From Posidonia oceanica (taxonomy: Eukaryota > Streptophyta > Magnoliopsida > Alismatales > Posidoniaceae): a stretch of 64,000 nucleotides of DNA. The stretch lies in the NCBI GenBank assembly GCA_037176725.1, contig JAZBRS010000059.1, positions 10,961,001 to 11,025,000 on the forward strand, given 5' to 3'. Positions 41,979 to 50,958 of the stretch are shown one piece after another; within the stretch, counting starts at the first letter, position 1; each line of letters starts with the position of its first letter. The notes under the pieces are model-generated. The model was not told the DNA's origin. It did not search any database and worked only from the letters and a program-made list of their open reading frames with translations. A program made the translations under genes and the position numbers.

Positions 41979-43278
41979 TACTAGACTCCGGCTTTCGCCT
42001 TTGCTTTCGTTCGCTTGGGATTTGCCTTCCTTGTTTGCTTTTTGTGCCTTCTTTGCCTGTTTTGCTCGCTTTTTCTGTGCAAACTCCTAGAAAGTCGCTT
42101 TGTGGCTACTTTGCCTAGGTTTTGCACCCCTTTCGTCTCGGTTTGCGCTCCTTTTCGCTTGGCTTTGCTTCTCTACTTGTTTGTTTACTTATTGTCTTGC
42201 TTATGCTCTTACTCCCTTTACAGCTTACTTGTCTTTATTTTCTTTGCCGTACTTGCTTATTATTGCTTTAATTCTCGCACATTGCATGTCTACCTACTTG
42301 TTTGGCAATAATACATGCCTTTTGAATGATGAATGCTTCTTTTACACCTTTGCTATGTCACTACGCACGCACATACCTTGCATACATGCCTTTTGACTTG
42401 ACGAATGTTTTTTCTTCACCATTATGCTCACAAACACTTGCACATGCCATGCACATGCCTTTTGTTGTGTTGTATGATTGTTTGCTTGCCATGCTTGATT
42501 GATTTTCTTCCCTTTCGCACTTGCCATGCTTAGGATAGTAGAAACTTGTTTGCTTCCCCATGGTTAACTAAAAAATGCAAGTAAAAGAACTTCTAGGAGT
42601 AACTAGAGACTTCAAACAATCCTTCACTCCCTTTTGGTTAATAAAATGCGCAAGATAAAAGACTTTAATCATTTGCATAAGCATCATATAGGGCATGCAT
42701 TCTTCTCCTCTGATTCCACCTACTAGTCTGCGAAGGACGGTTCTGGCTTCTCACCCCGATGCTTTGGCATGGTGTGAGTCAGTCGGTCTGTCCCCCCTTG
42801 TCCGGGGTCGTGTCGGTGTTAGTGGAGGGTACCACCTACGCTTTGGCGGGGTAGAGGCCACCAACGCACCATCCTGTCATTACCTGAGCTTTGGGCCGGG
42901 AGTTAGACAGGGAGCCTACTTTTCTAACTCGAGTCGGTGACCCGTACACCCAGGGATACCCGGAGTAGACAACCTTGCTAGGAAACACTAGTTAGGTGAG
43001 GGGGGCATACTAGAAAGCATACATGTCATTCATGCCATAACTTAATGCATTTTGCATTTCTTCTTTTTTAACCCCAGTTTCCTGTTGTGTCTTTAACAGA
43101 GTTCAGTAAGCGATCTCCTTAGCTGGAGCTCGGGTCTCTCCTTTGCTGACATCTCTGCTGAGACACCCGTGCTCAACCATCTCTTTCTGAGCTACTCGTC
43201 TTTGCGAGCATAGCTCCTCGTAGAGCCCGTCCCCTTTTCCCTCGTCGCAGCCCCGTTTTGACTCGCTCTCGGTCAGCA
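41979..43278 (+). other. 5' leader of element B
   Basis: Non-coding. At 42725-42960 it contains a block nearly identical to the leader of element A (CAGTCGGTCTGTCCCCCC, GTCGTGTCGGTGTTAGT, CGCTTTGGCGGGGTAGAGG, CCACCAACGCACC). Small hairpins with a TTTG loop can be drawn in it. Pyrimidine tracts with AG ends at about 43078 and 43099 are candidate 3' splice sites. The first 700 bp resembles only the A leader and shows no domain. Confidence 0.6.
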
Positions 43279-43707
43279 ATGGCCCAGCGCACTGTCGAGA
43301 CCCCCCTCACCCTTGCCTCGGAGGTGGTTCCCGCTCCGGCCCCTCCAGCTCCCATTTCTAACCCCTCTGTGCCCTCTGTGACGCCAGGCTTTTCCCCTCT
43401 GTCGTCTGGGGCACCCCAGTTTGCTGTGGGACAGTGGCAGACGCTCGCTCCTTCTGATCCGGTCGCCGAGTCCATCTTGATGGCCACTTCACGCGTTCTG
43501 GAGGCACCACTGACCCCACCTTCTCAGGGTTTTGTCACTTTTGACCCTCCTTCTGCTACGGCGACTCTTGCCCTAGGATTCCAGTCTCCCGGACAGTCCG
43601 GATCTCTTGGTTCTGATTCCTCGCCGGCACTGCAATTCAGTGTTCCCACTGACGGGACACCTGAAGAGCAGTACCAGCAACTGATGGACACTATCCAGCG
43701 GCTGTAG
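43279..43707 (+). CDS. N-terminal Gag extension of element B, ends in conserved amber codon
   Basis: 142 codons starting MAQ; this ATG was chosen over the one at 43258 because the element A homologue also starts MAQ. Pro/Ser/Thr-rich, no recognised domain, acidic C-terminal EEQYQQLMDTI. TAG at 43705-43707 separates it from gag in the same frame. The flanking bases CTG TAG GGT ATA GCT and CTATCAGT are identical in element A. It may be a separate peptide or the N-terminus of a readthrough Gag. Confidence 0.7.
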   Translation: MAQRTVETPLTLASEVVPAPAPPAPISNPSVPSVTPGFSPLSSGAPQFAVGQWQTLAPSDPVAESILMATSRVLEAPLTPPSQGFVTFDPPSATATLALGFQSPGQSGSLGSDSSPALQFSVPTDGTPEEQYQQLMDTIQRL

Positions 43708-46700
43708 GGTATAGCTCTATCAGTCCGCCCTCCTTCCCCTCCTGTTGTTCCTGAAGTTCCTGTGCAGCCTGCTCTCGCACATCTTGCATTGCACTCTGCA
43801 CTTCCGCCTAGACCATCGTCCCAACTGCTCACGGTTCCGACGATGGGGGCACGTATTCCGCCTCTTGCATCTGCACCACACCTCACACAGCATGCACCTC
43901 CGCCACCTGGTGGCCAATCATTCGGACTGGTGGGAGCACAGTATCTCGCAGGCCCGTCCCCCGGCACCGCCCCAGTACGGCCGCTGATGCTCCATCATCC
44001 TGCACCCACCGCACAGCATACCATCTATCCTCCCCCTTTGCATCAGGCTCAGAATTCCGCATGCATCCCCCCTTGCACTCCACCACAGCACGGGTATGCC
44101 GGCCATCACCTTGCGTCACCAGGCGACGTGATGGTAGATCCGAAGGAGCACCTCTGTGCGACCCAATCGGCATACGTGGTCCCTGCCCCCGCTGCCCCAT
44201 CACCTGTAGCAGCTATTCCAGACCCCATCAACAACAGGATGGATGTTCTGGAGAAGGCACTGCGTCTAGTGCAGGGCACGGACCACCAGACCTACCAGTT
44301 CCGAGACCTCTGCTGTTTCCCAGAGGCGGTACTCCCCCCGAAGTTCAAAATACCGGACTTCGAGAAGTATGATGGTAGGGGCTGCCCCATAGCCCACCTG
44401 AAGGCGTACTGCGGTGATCTCGCCCAACTCCAGGCGAACGAGAGGTTGCTGATCCGCCTGTTCCAGAAGAGTTTGTCTGGTCCGGCCCTCAAGTGGTTTA
44501 CCTCACTTGACATGGCTACGATCAAGACTTGGAACAACCTAAGCCAGGCGTTCTTGGAACAATACTCCTTCAACCTCGATCTGGTCCCAAAGCGCGCGGA
44601 CTTGATCGCAACCAAGCAGAATCCGGGTGAGCCGTTCAGGGAGTACGTCGGCCGCTGGCGTGCCCTTGCCTCACAAGTTCGAGATAGGCCCTCCGACGAG
44701 GAGTCTATCGAGATCATCATAAAAGGGGCACAGCCGTCTACCAGAGCTTTGCTTAGCATCCAACCCGTCACAACCTTCACTGCTTTGATCCGAGCTGGCA
44801 CTCGCGTAGAGAGTTCATTGCGGAGTGGCAACTTCCCCGCACTCTCTGTGCTTGCCAGGCAGGCCCCCGCCAGCAATGACGGTAGTAACAGCAGCGCCAT
44901 CAACAACAACAGCAGTCTCAACAACAATCGTCCCAAGAGGAAGGATCCGCCGAAGCCTGTTGTTGCGTACGTCGACTCCCCTACTGCGCCCGTCCGTCTG
45001 GCGTCCCGGCCTGCCCCTCCTCAGATCTATTACGCACCTGCACCTAGGGCACACCCCACACCACAAATCACCACCACCGCTCGACCGGTTTATCCTGCCG
45101 CACCGGTTCAGCAAGGACAATTCCAGAGGCCGAGACGGCCACCCATGGAGAAGCGGAAGTTCGCCCCACTGGTGGAACCGCTCACTGCCGTCCTCCCGAA
45201 GGTTGCGTCGCTCCTGAGATTTCCGGAGGTTCGCCCGCCACCAAACCCACTACCGCATTGGTTTAAGGCGAACCTTTTCTACGACTTTCATCGAAGCGTC
45301 GGGCATTCGACTGATAGTTGTTTCACTCTCCGGAATGCTATCCAGGACTTGATCGAATCGGGAACGATTGTGATCGACACGCACGAGGCATCCACTTCTG
45401 CACCATCTCATGCACCTGCATCAGCATCTACCCCAGCTAATGTTGTCCGCCGACCCTTGCCGGAGCACTCCTATTCAGGAGGCGCAGGGACCTCAGGAAT
45501 TCACTCCTTGTTTCCTTCTGGGTCTCTCACATCCGTGGTAGATCCTTCCGAGCTTATCCATGATGTTTCTACTCCCTTTCCAGTCTCTCTCTATCTTGCA
45601 GCTATCGCCTGTTCTGAGTCGAGCGTTCACATGATCCGACCGCGCGCCAGGCCGGAGCGTTCTCCTGCATCAGCCGCCATGCTTTCCCGGGCCCAAGCCC
45701 CAATACATCTCCTAGTCAGACCTCAGCCAGAGCTTCCCATGCACCTACTAGCAAGACCTCAGTCCCTACCTAGCTTGCCTTCCCAACTACCCTCCTACTC
45801 ATGCCCTCCTCAGCCTGTAACCCCTCTCGTGCTCGCCGCACGTGCTCCCGTGGTTATTAACCTAACCCAGGATACCCATCGCGTACCTTACAGCTACGCC
45901 ACAGAAATGTGTGCGGAAGTGATGCGATCGGGGAGGGTCTACAGACCTCCGGCACCAGTAACCAGACCTAGTCATCCACAACCTGCAATACCACTTCCCC
46001 TAGCCCAGCCTACAGTCCCACCACCTTCAGGCCAGCCTCTTGAATCCACCATAACTGAACCTGTCCCTACAACCGCACCACCTGCTACCAAGAAATGCCA
46101 GCCTAAAGCCGACATCACATCCCAGCTCAAAAAGGTTAAGGCCGACATATCTATCTGGGACCTGATACACACTTCGGTCGAGCACCGCGAAGCTTTCCTT
46201 CGCGTGTTCCAAGCCGCCCATGTGTCCCAAGCCATAGAACCCGCCGCCTTGGAAAGCATGGTTGGAATGATCGTGGAGCCCCAGGTCATCACTTTCACGA
46301 GTGATGAGCTGCCTCCGGCGGGGATTAATCACAACCAACCCTTGTTCGTCACGGTACAATTCAAGAACTTTCGCATTCCCCTTGCACTGGTCGATAATGG
46401 GTCAGGCCTTAACGTCTGTCCCTTGCGAACAGCAACCAAGCTCGGATTCAAGGCCGAGGACATTACTCCAGCCGTAAAGGGAATGACAGCTTTTGATAAC
46501 ACTCACCATGACGCTCTAGGGATTTTGATTATTCCTCTGATCATTGGTCCGGTCACATTCGATGTGGAATTCTACGTCATCGACTTGGAACCTAACTTCA
46601 ACTTTCTGCTTGGGCGCCCTTGGCTCCACAAGCATCAGGTTATCCCCTCGACCCTCCATCGCATGATCAAGTTCCGCCGAGGCGACGATGTTATCGTTGT

Positions 46701-46980
46701 CATGGCGGAGAATTTTGAGAAGGAGCGGATCGAGGCGATTTCCTCTATCTCTTCGCGGACTGTCCCCTTTGATCCTGATCTCTCGAACGCTTTGTATCGC
46801 GTTAATCGGTGCGAGCCGGTTAACTTTTTACCAGATCTTGAGTGTGTCAACTCCTTGGCCGTTCACAACAACCCCTTTCGGATGGTCGAGAACGTTTGTC
46901 ACAGATGGGGCTACGTCAAAGGGACACCGCTCGGGCGACATGGCCAAGGAATCGCAGAACCAATCATGGCGGAAGAATGA
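43708..46980 (+). CDS. gag-pro: Gag and aspartic protease of element B
   Basis: One frame of 1090 codons, first ATG 43762 (1072 codons). Numbering from that ATG: Pro/His-rich part 1-180; retrotransposon Gag domain about 183-356 (LLIRLFQKSLSGPALKWFTSL, EYVGRWRALASQV); Asn/Ser-rich spacer; knuckle-like motif about 504-520, NLFYDFHRSVGHSTDSC, in which the first Cys of the A motif (FCSFH) is Tyr; long Pro-rich linker; pre-protease ADITSQL...EHREA about 790-815; retropepsin with LVDNGSGLNVC near 876 and FLLGRPWLH near 950; G-patch-like YVKGTPLGRHGQGI near 1050. Gag packages RNA; the protease matures the polyprotein. It ends in TGA (46978-46980); the frame continues with GLGYDP, so the stop may be a recent change (CGA?) or a real end. 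Confidence 0.9.
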   Translation, partial: GIALSVRPPSPPVVPEVPVQPALAHLALHSALPPRPSSQLLTVPTMGARIPPLASAPHLTQHAPPPPGGQSFGLVGAQYLAGPSPGTAPVRPLMLHHPAPTAQHTIYPPPLHQAQNSACIPPCTPPQHGYAGHHLASPGDVMVDPKEHLCATQSAYVVPAPAAPSPVAAIPDPINNRMDVLEKALRLVQGTDHQTYQFRDLCCFPEAVLPPKFKIPDFEKYDGRGCPIAHLKAYCGDLAQLQANERLLIRLFQKSLSGPALKWFTSLDMATIKTWNNLSQAFLEQYSFNLDLVPKRADLIATKQNPGEPFREYVGRWRALASQVRDRPSDEESIEIIIKGAQPSTRALLSIQPVTTFTALIRAGTRVESSLRSGNFPALSVLARQAPASNDGSNSSAINNNSSLNNNRPKRKDPPKPVVAYVDSPTAPVRLASRPAPPQIYYAPAPRAHPTPQITTTARPVYPAAPVQQGQFQRPRRPPMEKRKFAPLVEPLTAVLPKVASLLRFPEVRPPPNPLPHWFKANLFYDFHRSVGHSTDSCFTLRNAIQDLIESGTIVIDTHEASTSAPSHAPASASTPANVVRRPLPEHSYSGGAGTSGIHSLFPSGSLTSVVDPSELIHDVSTPFPVSLYLAAIACSESSVHMIRPRARPERSPASAAMLSRAQAPIHLLVRPQPELPMHLLARPQSLPSLPSQLPSYSCPPQPVTPLVLAARAPVVINLTQDTHRVPYSYATEMCAEVMRSGRVYRPPAPVTRPSHPQPAIPLPLAQPTVPPPSGQPLESTITEPVPTTAPPATKKCQPKADITSQLKKVKADISIWDLIHTSVEHREAFLRVFQAAHVSQAIEPAALESMVGMIVEPQVITFTSDELPPAGINHNQPLFVTVQFKNFRIPLALVDNGSGLNVCPLRTATKLGFKAEDITPAVKGMTAFDNTHHDALGILIIPLIIGPVTFDVEFYVIDLEPNFNFLLGRPWLHKHQVIPSTLHRMIKFRRGDDVIVVMAENFEKERIEAISSISSRTVPFDPDLSNALYRVNRCEPVNFLPDLECVNSLAVHNNPFRMVENVCHRWGYVKGTPLGRHGQGIAEPIMAEE

Positions 46981-47775
46981 AGAGACAACAAGGGTCTAGG
47001 TTACGACCCTCACTCCGATAAAGGCAAGCGCCCGCAAGCAAAGAATCAGAGAATGGTCATACCTCGGAGCTTGGCCAATTTCACGAGTGCAGGTATCCTG
47101 GGTTCAAGTGCAGTTCAAGCTGTAGTGCAGTCAGAGCCGTGTCAAAGCCCTCCGCCACCGGAGGAGGACTGGGTCTACGTTGAGGACTACTACTCGGACG
47201 AGGAACAGTCGGGCACGACGGGGGCAATTCAGACTTGTAATGGAAGCCAGCCAAGCCCAACAACACCTCGATCAGTTTGTTCAGTCCTTCCGACCGAGGA
47301 TCATGAAGCAGCAGACTTGACAGAACCTTTGGCAGATTTGGCAGTCTTTGGTTCTCCTGCAGTCATGTCAGCAATACCAGCACCAATTCAAGCACAGTCA
47401 GTCAGTTCGCATGCAACCGTTGTCGCATCAGTGCAGCTACCACCCTCTCAGGAGGGCCAATCACTGAGTCCAGTCAGCAGTATGACTCAGCCCTTCCCAA
47501 AAGCCGCATCTCAAGCAATGCAGCCAGCTCAATCAGTCATGCACCCCTTTGCCGCAGGCCGGCAACTTTCATGGCCAGATCTTATGGTATCGGAGGCCGA
47601 GCTCTCGTCGTCATCATCAGTCACGGAGAACCAGCTGAGCATCGCGGTCTCCCGGCCCTCGGGCCTTCAAGAGAGCACCTCTGCCCATCCTCTGACAGCA
47701 GCAGTCACTCTGGCAGCATATCCATCTGCAATCCCTCTGACTAGACCATCTGGGTCTCCCTTGCCGGGACAGTAG
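46981..47775 (+). CDS. Linker segment between protease and RT of element B
   Basis: Open in the same frame as gag and pol. It begins with a GLGYDP-type continuation of the G-patch region, then (from ATG 47053) 240 codons that are acidic at first (PPPPEEDWVYVEDYYSDEE) and then Ser/Ala/Gln-rich with no domain. It ends in TAG followed by CAA TCA, matching the CAR-YYA readthrough context. In Ogre relatives an intron separates protease and RT; no clear intron ends were seen here. Confidence 0.55.
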   Translation, partial: RDNKGLGYDPHSDKGKRPQAKNQRMVIPRSLANFTSAGILGSSAVQAVVQSEPCQSPPPPEEDWVYVEDYYSDEEQSGTTGAIQTCNGSQPSPTTPRSVCSVLPTEDHEAADLTEPLADLAVFGSPAVMSAIPAPIQAQSVSSHATVVASVQLPPSQEGQSLSPVSSMTQPFPKAASQAMQPAQSVMHPFAAGRQLSWPDLMVSEAELSSSSSVTENQLSIAVSRPSGLQESTSAHPLTAAVTLAAYPSAIPLTRPSGSPLPGQ

Positions 47776-49644
47776 CAATCAGGCGCGCCCGTGAGTCAGA
47801 AGATACAAGTACCGGAGACAGTAATCCATCTCGCAGCCGAGCCAGCGCCTCAGGCCCTCGGCGCCTACTATGTCGATTCACCTCCAGATGAGGAAGAAGA
47901 AGGGGCGATAGAAGCCCAGGTCGACTCATGGATGTCTGATTTGGAGCTACTTTACCAGGAACAGCTCGAATCCATAGTAGAAGACCTGGCACGACACCAA
48001 GCCGCAGAAAGGAAAGGAAAAGCCGTGGTTACGGATCCTCCTCTGCAAGAGGACTCCACCTCCATCATGGTCCTAGGAGAAAGCTCAGTGGTGTCGGATT
48101 CCCTCAGACCCGACGAGCTCATTACTCTTCAAACCGAGGGTGGGTCCGGTTGGCTTGTACAGCATATGCCTTCCACAAGTACGTTGGCAGATTCAGAAGA
48201 AGAGACACCAGCGGGTTGCACAGCAGCAGTAACAGAGCAAAGAGCAGAGTCAGTGACAGAGTTGTCGGAAGTTTCAGTGGCAGGATCATCAGCAGCATCA
48301 GTCGCAGGGCCAGCAGGGCCTTCAGTAGTGTTAGCAGAACACGCAGCAATGTCATCAGCAGCGGAGCAGACAGGGGAAGCCATCAGAGCAGAGGTCGCAC
48401 ACCGAAGATACAGAAACACTCGGGTAGGCGTGACCATCCTAAGGCGTCACCAGGACCAAGAAGCAGAACTTCTACACTCCTTCGATGTGACAGACCCCAC
48501 TTTCAAAAAGGAGATTCTCTCGGAACTTGTTGCGTACGGAGAGGAGGATAGTACGGGCGAGGATGAGAATGATGACCCATCGCCTGAGTTCCGGCCCTAT
48601 GACGACGACCTGGAAGGTCCCAATCTGCATGTTGAGGAAGAAACGGAGACTATTAACCTCGGCACAGCCGAAGAAACCAAAGAAGTTCGCATCAGTGCCC
48701 TGCTATCACCCCAAGTCAGGATAGAGTTCATCGCATTCCTGAGGGAGTATGCGGATGTCTTCGCCTGGACTTATGAAGACATGGTCGGCCTGGATGTCGA
48801 AATAGTGGTCCATAACTTGCCCTTGAAGCCAGATGCCAAGCCAGTAAAGCAGAAACTGAGAAGATGGCGACCACAGTGGCTGCTCATGATCAAGGAAGAA
48901 ATAATGAAGCAGCTTGATGTTAACTTTTTCAAGGTCGTCCTTTACCCTGAATGGCTTGCAAACATCGTGCCAGTGCCCAAGAAGGACGGCCAGATCCGGG
49001 TATGTATCGACTACAGGGACCTGAACAAGGCGAGTCCCAAGGACGACTTCCCATTGCCTCACATTGACGTCCTAGTCGACAATACCGCAGGCCACAAGAT
49101 GCTATTTTTTATGGACGGCTTCTCCGGCTATAATCAGATCAGGATGGCGGAAGAAGACATGGAAAAAACTTCGTTCATCACCCCCTGGGGGGTCTTCTGT
49201 TATCAGGTTATGCCGTTTGGGTTAAAGAATGCTGGCGCAACATATCAGAGGGCCATGACCACACTTTTCCACGACCTCATGCACCAAGAAGTGGAGGTCT
49301 ATGTAGACGACATGATCGCAAAGACCAAAGAGCCTGAGGATCACCTTGCTTGCCTAAAGAAGCTCTTTGACCGCCTGAGGAAATACAGACTGAGGCTTAA
49401 CCCCAATAAGTGCGTATTTGGGGTTTCATCTGGCAAACTGCTCGGCTACATTGTTAGCCAAAGGGGGATTGAAGTGGACCCGATGAAAGCTAAAGCCATC
49501 GTGGAGATGCCACCCCCTAGAACTGAGAAGGAGGTTCGAGGCCTACTTGGGCGTTTACAGTACATCAGCCGCTTCATTGCACAGCTTACGCCCATCTGCG
49601 AGCCCATCTTCAAACTCCTGAGGAAGAATGCGCAAATCGACTGA
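47776..49644 (+). CDS. pol: Reverse transcriptase of element B
   Basis: Same frame, first ATG 47791 (617 codons). A Ser/Glu-rich N-terminal region precedes RFRPYD-like and acidic segments, LREYADVFAW, and the Ty3 RT. Blocks: VVLYPEWLANIVPVPKKDG, CIDYRDLNKASPKDDFPLP, FMDGFSGYNQIRM, MPFGLKNAGATYQRAM, catalytic YVDDM (49300-49314), NPNKCVFGV, LLGYIVSQRGIEVDP, LLGRLQYISRFIA. It copies element RNA into DNA inside the virus-like particle. TGA at 49642 stands where relatives have Trp (ID-W-NEECQ), so it is probably TGG to TGA. Confidence 0.92.
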   Translation, partial: QSGAPVSQKIQVPETVIHLAAEPAPQALGAYYVDSPPDEEEEGAIEAQVDSWMSDLELLYQEQLESIVEDLARHQAAERKGKAVVTDPPLQEDSTSIMVLGESSVVSDSLRPDELITLQTEGGSGWLVQHMPSTSTLADSEEETPAGCTAAVTEQRAESVTELSEVSVAGSSAASVAGPAGPSVVLAEHAAMSSAAEQTGEAIRAEVAHRRYRNTRVGVTILRRHQDQEAELLHSFDVTDPTFKKEILSELVAYGEEDSTGEDENDDPSPEFRPYDDDLEGPNLHVEEETETINLGTAEETKEVRISALLSPQVRIEFIAFLREYADVFAWTYEDMVGLDVEIVVHNLPLKPDAKPVKQKLRRWRPQWLLMIKEEIMKQLDVNFFKVVLYPEWLANIVPVPKKDGQIRVCIDYRDLNKASPKDDFPLPHIDVLVDNTAGHKMLFFMDGFSGYNQIRMAEEDMEKTSFITPWGVFCYQVMPFGLKNAGATYQRAMTTLFHDLMHQEVEVYVDDMIAKTKEPEDHLACLKKLFDRLRKYRLRLNPNKCVFGVSSGKLLGYIVSQRGIEVDPMKAKAIVEMPPPRTEKEVRGLLGRLQYISRFIAQLTPICEPIFKLLRKNAQID

Positions 49645-50127
49645 AATGAAGAATGTCAAGCCGCATTTGAGAAGATCAAGCAGCTGCTGGTCAAACCCCC
49701 TGTCTTGGTCCCTCCCACACCAGGAAGACCTCTGCTCCTCTATCTCTCAACCACACAGCATTCCATGGGCGCCGTCCTGGGCCAACACGACGAATCTGGC
49801 AGGAAGGAGCGAGCCATCTACTACCTGAGCAAAAAGTTCAATGAATGTGAAGCCAGGTACAGCATGATGGAGAAAACCTGCTTATCCCTTGTCTGGGCCG
49901 CACAGAAACTGAGACACTATATGATGGCGTACCCAGTTCAGCTTTTGTGCCGTCATGATCCCATCAAGTTCCTCTTCCAAAAGCCGGCACTGGTGGGTAG
50001 ATGTGTCAAGTGGCAGGTGTTGTTGTCCCAATATGACATCACTTTTGTCACACAGAGATCTATGAAGGGCCAGGCTATGGCGGATCACCTCGCGGATTTC
50101 CCTCTGCCTGAATATCAACCCCTCTAG
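49645..50127 (+). CDS. First RNase H of element B
   Basis: Continues the RT frame: NEECQAAFEKIKQLL, RPLLLYLSTTQHSMGAVL, RKERAIYYLSKKFNECEARYSMMEK, LSLVWAAQKLRHY, and the connection into MADHLADFPLPEYQPL. This is the gypsy RNase H that degrades RNA in the hybrid. It ends at TAG 50125, where the family reads straight on. Confidence 0.88.
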   Translation, partial: NEECQAAFEKIKQLLVKPPVLVPPTPGRPLLLYLSTTQHSMGAVLGQHDESGRKERAIYYLSKKFNECEARYSMMEKTCLSLVWAAQKLRHYMMAYPVQLLCRHDPIKFLFQKPALVGRCVKWQVLLSQYDITFVTQRSMKGQAMADHLADFPLPEYQPL

Positions 50128-50958
50128 ACGCAGTTCCCTGACGAGGACATTCTTTTTGCGACGAAGGACTCAGAAGAGAAAGACCTCGAAGAGCAAGAGC
50201 AGTGGCGGCTGTACTTCGACGGCGCCGTCAATAAGAAGGGTCGGGGCATAGGCGCAGTGCTGACCACACCTCATGGACAGATGATTCCTTTTGTGAGGAA
50301 GCTGACTTTCGCATGCACGAACAATGAAGCAGAATACGAAGCATGCATCCTGGGCTTAAAAGTCGCCCTCGAGCACAAAGCACAGAAGTTGCACGTGCAC
50401 GGTGATGCCATGTTGGTGATCTCTCAGGTGAATGGCGACTGGAAGACAAAAGACCCCAAGCTCGTGCCATATCATGAATGTCTGCTGAGGCTGATAGAAG
50501 AGTTCAAGAGCATTGATTTCACATACATGAACAGGGCAAAGAATGCGTATGCAGACGCATTAGCGACCTTGGCTTCTTGGCTTAGCATACCAGAGAACAG
50601 CATGGTGGATGTGTCAGTCACCTGCATAGAGGAGCCTGCCCATTGCATGAATATAGAGGAAGCAGATCCAACAGCGGAGCAGCCATGGTATCATGATATC
50701 AAAGCATTCTTGGAGTCCGGCAGCCTCCCACCTGGCACCACTGCAGAAGATAAGAGAACTTTGGCGCGTCTGGCATCAAAGTATGTACTGGGGGCTGGGC
50801 AGTTATACAGAAGATCGTACAATCAGATGCTATTACGCTGCTTGGACAAACCAGAGGCTGACACCTTAATGCTTCAAGTGCATGCAGGGACCTGTGGCCC
50901 GCACATGAACGGTGTCCTCTTAGCCAAGAAGATCATGCTCCAAGGATATTTCTGGTAG
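50128..50958 (+). CDS. Second (archaeal-type) RNase H and integrase N-terminus of element B
   Basis: FPDEDILF leads into the second RNase H: LYFDGAVNKKGRGIGAVL, CTNNEAEYEACILGL, HGDAMLVISQV, NRAKNAYADALATLAS, with D, E, D and D catalytic positions present. This dual RNase H marks the Tat/Ogre branch. The integrase zinc region starts at about 50770 (RLASKYVLGAGQLYRRS, HAGTCGPHMNG). TAG at 50956 follows GYFW where relatives continue. Confidence 0.9.
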   Translation, partial: TQFPDEDILFATKDSEEKDLEEQEQWRLYFDGAVNKKGRGIGAVLTTPHGQMIPFVRKLTFACTNNEAEYEACILGLKVALEHKAQKLHVHGDAMLVISQVNGDWKTKDPKLVPYHECLLRLIEEFKSIDFTYMNRAKNAYADALATLASWLSIPENSMVDVSVTCIEEPAHCMNIEEADPTAEQPWYHDIKAFLESGSLPPGTTAEDKRTLARLASKYVLGAGQLYRRSYNQMLLRCLDKPEADTLMLQVHAGTCGPHMNGVLLAKKIMLQGYFW

